Under the pieces are notes generated by a model. The model was not told where the DNA came from, ran no database searches, and was given only the letters and a program-made list of their open reading frames with translations. Of a stretch of DNA of 53,901 nt, positions 1 through 7,382 are shown piece after piece. The translations under genes and the position numbers were made by a program. The stretch covers positions 1 to 53,901 of the forward strand of contig NZ_VSSS01000077.1 of assembly GCF_008123425.1 (NCBI RefSeq), given 5' to 3'. Positions within the stretch are counted from its first letter, which is position 1. Each line of letters starts with the position of its first letter. Source of the stretch: Bradyrhizobium rifense. GTDB lineage: Bacteria; Pseudomonadota; Alphaproteobacteria; Rhizobiales; Xanthobacteraceae.

Positions 1-19
1 AGATGTGTATAAGAGACAG
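1..19 (+). other. Tn5/Nextera mosaic-end adapter (artefact)
   Basis: The first 19 bases read AGATGTGTATAAGAGACAG, which is exactly the Tn5 mosaic-end sequence used in Nextera library adapters. Directly after it the frame continues as an IS1182-type transposase with no signal of a natural transposon end. It also puts a stop codon (bases 10-12) in the transposase frame. It should be treated as untrimmed adapter and not as genomic DNA. Confidence 0.96.
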
Positions 20-405
20 GGACCACAGCCTGTCAAAAATATTCGCTCAAATCCCAGTGCACGACAGGTCCGGAGCGACGGATTCCAAGATGGGAGCATG
101 AGCATCTGCTCGAAGCTGTGCAGCAGCGCCTTGATGCAAACGCACAAGCTATGCGCGTGCGTCGCGAGACGGTCGAGCATCCGTTTGGCACCATGAAGGC
201 CCGCATGGGCGCGACACACTTCCTCACCAAAACCCTTCCAAAAGTAGCCGCCGAGATGGCTCTCTCGGTCCTGGCCTATAACCTGACACGGGCCATGAAC
301 ATCGTCGGGATCAAGCCGCTGATCGCTGCGATCGCGGCCTGAGACCGAACCGTCCTCGCTTCTCACCGCCCTCCCGCGGAAGGTGTTTTTACACGACCAA
401 GACCC
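20..405 (+). mobile_element. IS1182-type element, 3' part (left contig end)
   Basis: This is the 3' end of an insertion sequence: a transposase C-terminus followed by 63 bases of noncoding end. Bases 343-405 match, with few differences, the reverse complement of 53586-53648 at the other end of the window, and the match stops at GACCAAGACCC. That fixes the outer boundary of the element at base 405. The rest of the element lies beyond the contig. The two copies differ at several codons, so they are separate diverged copies. Confidence 0.88.
22..342 (+). CDS. IS1182-family transposase, C-terminal fragment
   Basis: The frame is open from just inside the adapter to the stop at 340-342, giving about 106 residues of a DDE transposase C-terminus. 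Recognisable blocks are a Cys-containing stretch near SLKSQC, then RWEHEHLL, then ETVEHPFGTMK and LAYNLTR near the end. These are typical of the last part of IS1182-family transposases, where the HPFGTMK block carries the final catalytic glutamate region. The N-terminus and the first catalytic aspartates are missing because the contig ends here. It ends in GIKPLIAAIAA, as does the copy at the right end. Confidence 0.88.
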   Translation, partial: TTACQKYSLKSQCTTGPERRIPRWEHEHLLEAVQQRLDANAQAMRVRRETVEHPFGTMKARMGATHFLTKTLPKVAAEMALSVLAYNLTRAMNIVGIKPLIAAIAA

Positions 406-609
406 GGAACGGACATTCTGAGTGTTGAAAGTCGCGCTCCAAAGGTTTCACTAACTCGACGGTTGCTGGTATCAGCGCTGACGATGGCAATCGGTCACAG
501 TGTCTTCGTTCCATTAAATGGAACCATCGGCATTCTTCGAAGGTACGCGAAACATTTTCGCATCCCTGAAGCTTAAGTTAATCGTGGGGCCTAATCGAAA
601 GGCCGCGAT

Positions 610-846
610 ATGGAACCGACCAATCGAATATCGGACCACATCGATCATAAGACTGCCCGCTCGATTTGTGACGAGGTGGGTGACAGATTGCAACAGAACT
701 TATCTCGCGAAGCCTCGCCTCTGCCGCCCTACCTCGAACGTCTAGTCGATGAATTGCGCAAACAGGAGCGTCATCCAATTGATGGCGTCGCAGCGCCCGC
801 TAACCGTTTCCTTCATGCGACGCGGCGAGTAGTCGCGTCCGTCTGA
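610..846 (+). CDS. Small NepR-like protein (tentative)
   Basis: This 78-residue ORF starts with ATG seven bases after a GAAAGG ribosome site. Residues about 19-52 read as an amphipathic block, GDRLQQ then LPPYLERLVDELRKQE. It resembles the short core of NepR anti-sigma factors (a helix, a Pro-containing linker, then a Leu-rich helix) and the many small rhizobial proteins with an ICDEVG...LRxQ pattern. In the alphaproteobacterial general stress response, NepR binds the sigma factor EcfG and is released by PhyR. No phyR or ecfG gene lies nearby, and I see no GGAAC-N16-CGTT promoter upstream. The last 25 residues look unconstrained. The gene is likely real; the NepR assignment is weak. Confidence 0.5.
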   Translation: MEPTNRISDHIDHKTARSICDEVGDRLQQNLSREASPLPPYLERLVDELRKQERHPIDGVAAPANRFLHATRRVVASV

Positions 847-1088
847 GCGCGTAAAGAAGAAGCCGTCGCCGTTCCAAACCGGCAGCGGCTTTCCGCTAAT
901 CTTGTCGCTTGAGGCATTGCCGCCGCCGGACGCCATGAGGACGTGCTTGTTCAAGCCGCCCTGTTTCCCCGTTGGCCCGTGTGAGACATGCCGGGGCGGT
1001 CCGACGATGTCCGTTCACAGGGGCAGACCGGAAGTTTGCATCCGAGCGCCAAACCGACGCAATTGACCCATCTGCGACATGGGCAGGT

Positions 1089-1466
1089 TCAGCCGACCAG
1101 CTGGCAGTGCCCGCTGATGAAAGTACCGTCGCGTTTATGCGCCTTAAACGTGCCGTCGACGCGGTTGATGAAACCTTGCCAGACAGCGGTCGGGTCGAAC
1201 AGATGTTGCCAAATGTTGCCGAGCGTAAGCGCCGTCTCAAAGAACAAGTGCGTATCCGTGACGTGGACGGCCAAATTGCTTCCGAATGTCCGAGATTGCA
1301 TCGTCCCCTCGTCCAGATTAACGGTGACCTGTTCCCCGTTTATGTAGACCGAGTTGCGCTCGCTACCCGTAAGGCCCCGCGCCCAGCATTTCAGATCGAT
1401 CGTCTCGGCATGTGCAGCCGTTGCAGCTAGCAGCGCTGCGACGATGATGGTTGCTTTCAGCTTCAC
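1089..1466 (-). CDS. Small exported protein of unknown function
   Basis: I chose the GTG at 1466, because the protein then begins with Lys-Leu-Lys followed by a hydrophobic run and an AHA-ETID cleavage site, a standard Sec signal peptide. A longer ATG-initiated frame would add 43 residues of unlikely sequence. The mature part is about 105 residues, with two cysteines (in DLKC and SGHCQ) that could form one disulfide bond, and otherwise a beta-rich composition. I do not recognise the family. It probably acts in the periplasm. It points toward the NepR-like gene. Confidence 0.6.
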   Translation of the reverse strand: MKLKATIIVAALLAATAAHAETIDLKCWARGLTGSERNSVYINGEQVTVNLDEGTMQSRTFGSNLAVHVTDTHLFFETALTLGNIWQHLFDPTAVWQGFINRVDGTFKAHKRDGTFISGHCQLVG

Positions 1467-1581
1467 AGTTATCTCGTCGCTTTGTGACGGCCCTGCCGGG
1501 GGTTCGGACAAGGCAGGACATTCGATGACTTTGCCGAAATTTCGGTGTCGACTTCGAGGGAAGTGCAGAGGACTCAGTCGT

Positions 1582-1791
1582 TCAGAGATTAGCACGCGGC
1601 AATAGCCATCCCATGATCTTCTGATACGGATCGAGACGACTGCGGACGAATGCGTCCTCGTTCTGCTGAGCGGCGCTCCTGGCGAATTCAGAAATCCCCT
1701 GCACAGACTGCCGTTTATCCTTCGGAAGCTTCGCCCATTGGCGGATGATCTTCCGGCGGGCTTCGCGTTGCTTTTCCCTTACATCAGGCAT
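1582..1791 (-). CDS. Small basic hypothetical protein
   Basis: This 69-residue protein has an ATG start preceded by AAGGAG at good spacing. The first 20 residues are very rich in Arg and Lys (REKQREARRKIIRQW) and probably form a charged helix. The middle is predicted helical and the C-terminus is more hydrophobic (KIMGWLLPRANL). There are no cysteines and no signal peptide. The family is not recognised. The strong ribosome site and clean coding pattern are the only support that it is a real gene. Confidence 0.5.
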   Translation of the reverse strand: MPDVREKQREARRKIIRQWAKLPKDKRQSVQGISEFARSAAQQNEDAFVRSRLDPYQKIMGWLLPRANL

Positions 1792-1968
1792 CGGGACGCT
1801 CCTTGAAGAGGATTATTCCGGTCGACCTAGTATTGTTTGGGCTCGCTAGAACTTCAACGTTCAATCAAGAACTTTTAGCCCCTCTGATCGTGCAGCGCTA
1901 TACACGAGTCTCATATTGGCTTTGCAGGCCGGCCGCCCTAGAATTGCGGCGATCGCAGGACTGGCGAA

Positions 1969-2391
1969 ATGCAGTATGTTTGCGACGCGCCGAAGGGCAA
2001 GACCTGGTTCCGTATCGAGACGGAAGGTGAAGCGATGCATGAGTCGCGCCTGATGGGCCACACAGTTGAGAAATATTTCCGCCGCGAGCGGGAGAAGGCA
2101 GTCCAGTCCTGGCGTCCCGAGCGGCCCAACGCGATCGAGCGCGACATCGGCCTCGAGGCCCATGTACAGCGAGAGATGCCGCTTTTCCTCACGCTGCGCG
2201 ACAGGGAGGGCAATGCACTAACTACAGCGATGCTGCCACCGGGTGGCAAGGATCGCGGCGGGTTCCGGATCATCATCGTTGCCGCATCCAATGCCGATCC
2301 TTATCCTCAGCAGGACGCGGCCATCGCTGCACTGGGAGCGCATTTCGGTCTCACACTCGATCGCAACCGCTGCTTCCCCTACGGCCGCTAA
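1969..2391 (+). CDS. Conserved-type hypothetical protein
   Basis: This 140-residue protein has no signal peptide or membrane segment. The N-terminal third (YVCDAPKGKTWFRIETEGEA) and the Arg-rich centre look folded and soluble. The second half has a regular pattern of hydrophobic strands (FRIIIVAAS) and a C-terminal helix ending in CFPYGR. Codon use fits the high-GC chromosome, which favours a true gene over a shadow frame. I cannot assign a function. It stands alone, with roughly 180 bases upstream and 315 bases downstream free of genes. Confidence 0.55.
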   Translation: MQYVCDAPKGKTWFRIETEGEAMHESRLMGHTVEKYFRREREKAVQSWRPERPNAIERDIGLEAHVQREMPLFLTLRDREGNALTTAMLPPGGKDRGGFRIIIVAASNADPYPQQDAAIAALGAHFGLTLDRNRCFPYGR

Positions 2392-2707
2392 GGAGCCGGA
2401 CAAGTTTCGCCGCTTGATTGGAGCGATGTCGGCTCATGGCCCTTCGGCGAAGTGGCAGCATCGCTCCACGAGGTCCGTTTATTGAGGCATGGCGGACAAG
2501 ATTTGCTCAGGTTGAGTTCTTCGCATTTTGATCCCAACCGGACATTTGCATCACACCGAGCGCTCGCTATCGCAACGGCTTCGCAGGCATTGGCTTCTTG
2601 GCATACCGGGAGTCCGGCAGTCAGGTTAGCGGCAGCGGAAAGTCAATATCAGTTGACTTGGTTCACCTTTGGCACAGGATGATACTTCACCAAAAAAGGA
2701 GGTAATC
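2392..2707. other. 316-base gene-free region
   Basis: I see no convincing gene here. Short frames exist, but they lack ribosome sites and normal codon use. The stretch from about 2431 to 2550 looks like decayed repeat sequence and ends near AACCGGACATT, which resembles the GGAACGGACATT just outside the left IS end. The last 50 bases should hold the promoter of the cupin gene, and the AGGAGG of that gene lies at its end. Confidence 0.4.
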
Positions 2708-3166
2708 ATGCCCCGCCGATTGATCGCTTTGGCTTTCGTCTTGGCAGGTGCGAGCGCGGCCATTGCCGATGATATGAAAATGCCAGTCAACTCTGGTGAC
2801 CTCAAATGGGGACCAGCACCTCCCACGTTGCCGAAGGGAGCGGAAATCGCGGTTCTTTCAGGAGACCCCTCCAAAGATGGTCCCTTCGTTATTCGCCTAA
2901 AAATGCCGAGCGGTTATAAATTTCCCGCGCATAATCATCCAACGGATGAATACGTTACGGTCATATCAGGCAACTTTCACGTCGGAATGGGCGACAAACT
3001 CGATGAGAAAAAAGCAATCGAGCTGACGGCGGGCGGATACGTCGAAGCACCTGCCAAAATGAACCACTACGGTTGGGTAAGCAGTCCCTCCGTCGTTCAA
3101 ATTCAGGCGCAAGGGCCATTCGGGATAACTTACGTTAATCCAGCCGATGACCCAAGCAAGATGTAG
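2708..3166 (+). CDS. Exported cupin-domain protein
   Basis: The start is ATG 2708, set by an AGGAGG six bases upstream, rather than the in-frame ATG 39 bases earlier. The first 22 residues form a Sec signal peptide (RRLIALAFVLAGASAAIA) ending before DDMKMP. The rest is a single cupin barrel: the PAHNHPTDEYVTVISGNFHVG stretch holds the first cupin metal motif (two His and a Glu), and the second motif falls around APAKMNHYGW. Cupins of this size bind a divalent metal and either act as small-molecule dioxygenases or isomerases or only bind ligands. The substrate is unknown and the likely location is the periplasm. A hairpin at 3188-3224 follows the stop. Confidence 0.82.
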   Translation: MPRRLIALAFVLAGASAAIADDMKMPVNSGDLKWGPAPPTLPKGAEIAVLSGDPSKDGPFVIRLKMPSGYKFPAHNHPTDEYVTVISGNFHVGMGDKLDEKKAIELTAGGYVEAPAKMNHYGWVSSPSVVQIQAQGPFGITYVNPADDPSKM

Positions 3167-3187
3167 CATTCTTGAATAGCACAAAAA

Positions 3188-3224
3188 GTGAAACCCGAGT
3201 CGGCTTCGGCCGGCTCGGGTTCAC
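3188..3224 (+). terminator. Hairpin after the cupin gene
   Basis: A long stem pairs GTGAAACCCGAG...CGGC with GCCGGCTCGGGTTCAC across a UUCG-type loop, with one bulged A. It lies 21 bases past the cupin stop. There is no T-tract after it, so it may act as a 3' stabiliser or as a weak intrinsic terminator. Confidence 0.6.
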
Positions 3225-3230
3225 CAGCCC

Positions 3231-3260
3231 GTAGGGCGGAATAGCGAGGCGTATTCCGCC
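3231..3260. repeat. Short palindromic repeat
   Basis: GGCGGAATA and TATTCCGCC form an inverted repeat around GCGAGGCG, preceded by GTAGG. Palindromes of this form are scattered through many proteobacterial genomes between genes. It follows the cupin terminator directly. Confidence 0.6.
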
Positions 3261-3281
3261 AATTCACGTACGCGGTAGGGC

Positions 3282-3362
3282 ATCAACCTCAAAACCGTTA
3301 AGGCGATGGATCTCACCATTGCGCCGACCCTTCTCGCCCGTGCCGACGAGGTGATCGAATAG
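3282..3362 (+). pseudogene. C-terminal remnant of an ABC substrate-binding protein
   Basis: Twenty-six codons followed by TAG encode INLKTVKAMDLTIAPTLLAR and then ADEVIE. This is nearly the standard C-terminus of the ABC substrate-binding protein family PF04392, abundant in Bradyrhizobium, which normally ends INLKTAKALGL..PPTLLARADEVIE. No continuation of the frame upstream resembles the family, and the fragment starts next to a palindromic repeat. It is a decayed gene tail left by a deletion or insertion. Confidence 0.7.
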
Positions 3363-3447
3363 AGGTACTGTTCGCGGCGGTGCATGAGTCCGTTTGTGGC
3401 CCAAAGCAGTCATCGGCGGTGCTTCTCGCGATGTCCGCTAGTGACCC

Positions 3448-3605
3448 TGGCTGTGTAAAAACTCGAAAATCGAAACGCGACGAAGAATGATATTTTTCAG
3501 TTCGATCCCTAAGTTGAATTCGCTTGCGCGTTGAGCGACTAAAACAGTCTTGAACGAATAACTTCTTCTATCACGATTGAGCGTCTTCACGTTTTCACAC
3601 AGCCA
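3448..3605. mobile_element. 158-bp MITE-like element
   Basis: The 15-mers TGGCTGTGTAAAAAC (3448-3462) and GTTTTCACACAGCCA (3591-3605) are inverted repeats with one mismatch. They bound a 128-base AT-richer interior with no transposase. This is the form of a miniature inverted-repeat element mobilised in trans. It sits just past the 3' end of the adenylate cyclase gene, next to the ABC remnant. No clear target duplication is visible at its edges. Confidence 0.6.
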
Positions 3606-3666
3606 AGACTCAAAGCCGACGTAGGGCAGGAACGCGCTGAAGTCGGCCTCTGACCGGAAGCGCCCA

Positions 3667-5457
3667 TCACCCTTCCGGCACGCCAGCGAGGCGAAAGCCT
3701 TCACACGTGCGCTTGAGCCCGGCAAGAAAAGCCGGGTTGTCACTTTGTTGAGCAGCGACAAAACGACGGATGGTGAAACCTGAGTTGAGCGCAAGTCCCG
3801 TTCTCGCAGCAGTTCGCGCCTCATCGAGCGCGCCGGTCAGGCCCAACGCTGCGGCGAGCGACAAATGAGCGATAGGAAAGTTGCGGTTCGCCTCAGTGCT
3901 TTGTCGTAGCCAATTGACGGCTTCGACGTCCAAACCAAGCTGTAGCTTCGCCACGCCCACAAAACACGTCCACTGGTAAGCTTCAACGTCGCGAGGGGAG
4001 AGACGTAAAGCCTCGCGTATATGGCCTTCGGTCTCGGCAGCGCGACCCAAATAGAATTTGGCAAAACCAAGGGCGGCATGAGAGTTGGCCCTATTCGAAT
4101 CCAGCGCCAACGCATGCTCGAATTCACGGATGCCTTGGGCGGCCCGGTTCGTAAAGATCTGGACCCAACCCCGAGCCGAGTGGGCTGAAGTATAGTTCGG
4201 CCTGATCGACAATGCCTTATTCACCATCGCCTCAGCCGCTGCAAACCGCGCAGGCCCATCATCCGTGGTAAAGCTGGACCCAATTGCCGTATCAACAGTT
4301 GCCAGGCCAATCATTGCTTCGACGTTGCCGGGGTCGAACTCCAGAGCGCGTTCGAAGAAGCTCCGCGCCTGCGTTACGTCTTCAGGGCTAAACCCCTTCA
4401 TCAACCAGGCCCGGCCCTGGAAGTACAAGTCCATCGCATCGGGATGCAGCGTACGCTCGGCTCGTCGCGCCTCAGCCACGATGAGCTGCGCACCTAATGT
4501 ATTGGCGAGCCTCGATACGATTTCGTCCTGCATGTCGAACAGGTCGACGACAGGCTTCTCGAAGCGCTCGGCCCAAAGATGCTGGCCGCTCCTGGCATCG
4601 ATCAACTGCACGTTCATCCGAAGCCGCTTGCCGCTGCGTTGCACTGAGCCTTCGAGCACGTAGCGAACGTTTAATTCGCGGCCGACTTGCCGTAGATCGA
4701 CTGCTCTGCCCTTGTATGAGACGGCGCTGTTCCCTGCGATGACAAATGAACCAGCGATGCGCGACAAGTCCGTGGTCAAACTCTCGGTTACACCATCCAC
4801 GAAATAGTCCTGCTCGCGATCCCCGCTCAGGTTCGCGAAGGGTAGCACGACGATGGATAGGCGCGGCGTTGAAAGCCGGGCCCGACTTGCGCGTTCAACC
4901 TGTGTCTCGGAGCTAGGCCCATCCCGGACCGCTGCATAGGTCCGGACCGGAAGGGCGATGTTCTTGAGGTTCTGCTCGCCCAGATCAGCGAACTCGATGC
5001 CCACTTTACCTCTGACGTGGTCATACGCGGAAGACGAGATGCAGATACCGCCTGGTTCTGCGATGCTTTCGAGCCGCGCCGCAATGTTTACGCCGTCCCC
5101 AAAAATGTCATGCGGTTCGACAATCACGTCGCCTATATTGATGCCCACCCGAAAGGCAATGTGATTGTCTTCCGGCTCATCGATCGTAAGTTCGTGAGTC
5201 CGGGTCTGGAACTGCATCGCGGCCCGAACCGCCTCTACCGCGCTGGCAAACTCCGCCAAAAACCCATCGCCTGTGTTTTTCACGACGCGGCCACCGTGCT
5301 CGGCGATCGCGGGGTAGACGGCCTCCATGAGGAGCGTCGTCAGTTTGGCATGCGTAGCCTCCTCGTCATGGTGCATCAGCCGCGAATAGCCCGCCACGTC
5401 GGCGGCCAATATCGCCGACAATCTGCGTTCGATCCGGGACGGCCGCTCTTGCGCCAT
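3667..5457 (-). CDS. Class III adenylate cyclase with TolB-like and TPR modules
   Basis: I chose the internal ATG 5457 (MAQERPSRIERRL), where the family normally starts, giving 596 residues. Residues 11-180 are a class III cyclase catalytic domain. The metal aspartates are D20 (LAADVAGYS) and D64 (NTGDGFLAEF), the substrate-side lysine is K60, and the FGDGVNIAARLES block supplies the transition-state Asn and Arg. This set favours ATP over GTP. After a linker, residues about 205-335 resemble the TolB N-terminal/FlgO-like domain (VVLPFANLSGD), and the rest is a run of TPR helices. No membrane segment is evident, so it should be a soluble cyclase regulated by protein contacts. This architecture is expanded in Bradyrhizobium. 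Confidence 0.9.
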   Translation of the reverse strand: MAQERPSRIERRLSAILAADVAGYSRLMHHDEEATHAKLTTLLMEAVYPAIAEHGGRVVKNTGDGFLAEFASAVEAVRAAMQFQTRTHELTIDEPEDNHIAFRVGINIGDVIVEPHDIFGDGVNIAARLESIAEPGGICISSSAYDHVRGKVGIEFADLGEQNLKNIALPVRTYAAVRDGPSSETQVERASRARLSTPRLSIVVLPFANLSGDREQDYFVDGVTESLTTDLSRIAGSFVIAGNSAVSYKGRAVDLRQVGRELNVRYVLEGSVQRSGKRLRMNVQLIDARSGQHLWAERFEKPVVDLFDMQDEIVSRLANTLGAQLIVAEARRAERTLHPDAMDLYFQGRAWLMKGFSPEDVTQARSFFERALEFDPGNVEAMIGLATVDTAIGSSFTTDDGPARFAAAEAMVNKALSIRPNYTSAHSARGWVQIFTNRAAQGIREFEHALALDSNRANSHAALGFAKFYLGRAAETEGHIREALRLSPRDVEAYQWTCFVGVAKLQLGLDVEAVNWLRQSTEANRNFPIAHLSLAAALGLTGALDEARTAARTGLALNSGFTIRRFVAAQQSDNPAFLAGLKRTCEGFRLAGVPEG

Positions 5458-5786
5458 GACCTGCAGACCTTTTTGACCTGCACATTCTACGATAAATCCG
5501 GCTGCCGTGCCACGACCACTCAAGCGGGACGGCAAAGTGGGCGTAATCGCCCGAAGATGACCATGGTGACGGCTGCATCAATCGGAATGGCCTCCAATCG
5601 GTTCCCCGTTCAACCCCAAAAATCAGGCGCTCGCCTGGGAAAGCTTCGTCCATTGCTCGGCCGTCGCAGATGAGATGATGTCGCCTTCTGGCCCAATTCG
5701 GACCTAGGGTGAACGCGCCAATGCGCCGCTATCAGAGGCACAGCGGACCTCATACGAAGTGCAGCGCGGGTTTATGAGTACACGTC
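5458..5786. other. 329-base gene-free region
   Basis: This region holds the promoter side of the adenylate cyclase gene and the 3' side of the acyl-CoA ligase operon. Frames here (for example one on the minus strand reaching 5653) are arginine-rich shadows without ribosome sites. I see no strong terminator for the ligase operon and no tRNA or riboswitch. Confidence 0.4.
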
Positions 5787-7325
5787 CTACTCGCCCGAGC
5801 GATCCGACAGCCGCGCGCGGATGTCCGGCTTCAGCACCTTGCCGACCTTGGAGCGCGGCAGATCGTCCCAGACTTCGATCTGCTTCGGTGTCTTGACGCT
5901 GCCGATCCGCTGCTTGACGAAGGCAGCCAGCGCCGTCGCATCGACGCTCTGGCCGGCGCGGGCCTGGACCACGGCGACGATCCGCTCACCCCATTTCTCG
6001 TCCGGAAGCCCGATCACGGCGCAATCCTGCACCGCTTCATGCGCCCGCAGCGCGTTCTCGACCTCGATCGAGTAGACGTTGAACCCGCCGGTGATGATGA
6101 TGTCCTTGGCGCGATCGACGATATAGAGGTAGCCGCAATCGTCGATGTAGCCGACGTCGCCGGTGTGGTGCCAGCCATGCGCGGAGGCCTCCGCCGTGGC
6201 CTCGGGATTTTTGTAGTAGCCCTCCATCACCAGCGAGCCGCGGACCACGATCTCACCGCGTGCGCCGGTCGGCAGCAGATTGCCGTCGCCATCCATGATG
6301 CCGGCCTGCACCAGCGGACTGATCCGCCCGGCCGAGGCCAGGCGCTCCATCGCGATCGTGCCGTCGGCATTGTAATGCTGGTCCGGCGCCATCATCGAGA
6401 TCATCATCGGCGCTTCGGTCTGACCGAACAACTGCGCCATCGGCCCGATACGCTGGAGCGCCTCCGCAAGCCGCGCGGCCGAGATCGGCGCCGCGCCATA
6501 CCAGAAGCATTGCAGAGACCCGAGCTTCGCGGAGTCGAGTCTGGGATGATCGAGCAGCATGTAGATCACGGTCGGCGGCAGGAAGGTGTGCGTGACGCGA
6601 TAGCGCTCGATCAGATCGAGGAATTCGGCGATGTCGGGATGATGCATGATCACGATGCGGCCGCCGAGCGCCATGATCGGGAAACACAGCACGCCGGCCG
6701 CGTGGGTCAGCGGCGCGAGCGCGAGATAGATCGGGCGGCCCTTGAAGGGATAGCCCATCAGCGTCAGTGCCGTCATCGCCTCGATGTTGCGGCCCGACAG
6801 CATGACCCCCTTCGGCTTGCCCGTGGTGCCGCCGGTGCCGGGAATCATCGCGAGATCGTCGATCGTCTCGCATTGATAGTGGTCGTCGGCGAGGCCGGCG
6901 AGCCAGCTGTCGAACGAGGGCGCGAAGGGTAACTCGGCATCGAGGCAGACGACGGCACGCAGCTTTGGCAGCTCTGCACGCACCGCCTCGACCATGGGCG
7001 CGAAGCTCGAATGAAACAGCAGCAGGCTGCAGTCGAATTGGTCGAGGATGAGCCGATTTTCGGCCGCCTCGTTGCGCGGATTGATCGGACACCAGACCGC
7101 ACCGCCGCGGGAAATGCCGAACACGCAAGCAAACGCGACAGGATCGTTGCCGGAGAGGATTGCGACCTTCTCGCCGGCAGCAATACCCGATCGCGCGAGC
7201 CCGCGCGCGACACGGTAGCTCAGCCGCTGCACCTCGCCATAGCTGAGGTCGCGTCCATCCATGGTGAGGCACGGCGCGTCGGCGCCGAGCGAGGCACCTT
7301 TGTCCAGGTAATCGATGAAGCGCAT
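5787..7325 (-). CDS. Acyl-CoA synthetase (AMP-forming ligase)
   Basis: The protein has 512 residues from ATG 7325; a GTG nine bases upstream is an alternative. It is a member of the ANL superfamily: the ATP loop is GTGGTTGKPKG, the A5 block is FGQTEAP, the A7 block is HHTGDVGYID, the hinge region is DRAKDIIITGGFNVYS, and the catalytic lysine lies in PRSKVGKVLK at the C-terminus. Such enzymes join a carboxylic acid to CoA through an acyl-adenylate. It is the third gene of a minus-strand operon behind an SDR and a saccharopine-dehydrogenase-like protein, so its substrate is probably the acid handled by those oxidoreductases. The exact substrate cannot be read from sequence. Confidence 0.9.
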   Translation of the reverse strand: MRFIDYLDKGASLGADAPCLTMDGRDLSYGEVQRLSYRVARGLARSGIAAGEKVAILSGNDPVAFACVFGISRGGAVWCPINPRNEAAENRLILDQFDCSLLLFHSSFAPMVEAVRAELPKLRAVVCLDAELPFAPSFDSWLAGLADDHYQCETIDDLAMIPGTGGTTGKPKGVMLSGRNIEAMTALTLMGYPFKGRPIYLALAPLTHAAGVLCFPIMALGGRIVIMHHPDIAEFLDLIERYRVTHTFLPPTVIYMLLDHPRLDSAKLGSLQCFWYGAAPISAARLAEALQRIGPMAQLFGQTEAPMMISMMAPDQHYNADGTIAMERLASAGRISPLVQAGIMDGDGNLLPTGARGEIVVRGSLVMEGYYKNPEATAEASAHGWHHTGDVGYIDDCGYLYIVDRAKDIIITGGFNVYSIEVENALRAHEAVQDCAVIGLPDEKWGERIVAVVQARAGQSVDATALAAFVKQRIGSVKTPKQIEVWDDLPRSKVGKVLKPDIRARLSDRSGE

Positions 7326-7382
7326 GATCAACACCCGAAGCGGCAGCGGGTGACGCGGAGGTCCGCGCCACCCGCGATTGAC

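Noticed and set aside
518..640. EcfG-type stress promoter before the NepR-like gene
   Set aside because: Two GGAAC words occur, but CGTT is not found 16-17 bases after either.
742..954. Minus-strand ORF with a plausible middle (ISGKPLPVWNGDGFFFTRS)
   Set aside because: It starts only with TTG or an internal ATG without a ribosome site, overlaps the NepR-like gene by about 100 bases and has no recognised family. A decayed gene cannot be ruled out.
2431..2550. Dispersed repeat related to sequence near adenylate cyclase genes
   Set aside because: Short shared words such as CGGACATT occur here and next to the left IS, but the similarity is too short to define an element without a genome search.
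3448..3605. CRISPR-like or tRNA structure
   Set aside because: There is only one pair of inverted repeats and no regular spacers or cloverleaf; a MITE explains it better.
5366..5653. Minus-strand ORF upstream of the cyclase
   Set aside because: It overlaps the first 90 bases of the cyclase gene in another frame, is Arg-rich and lacks a ribosome site.
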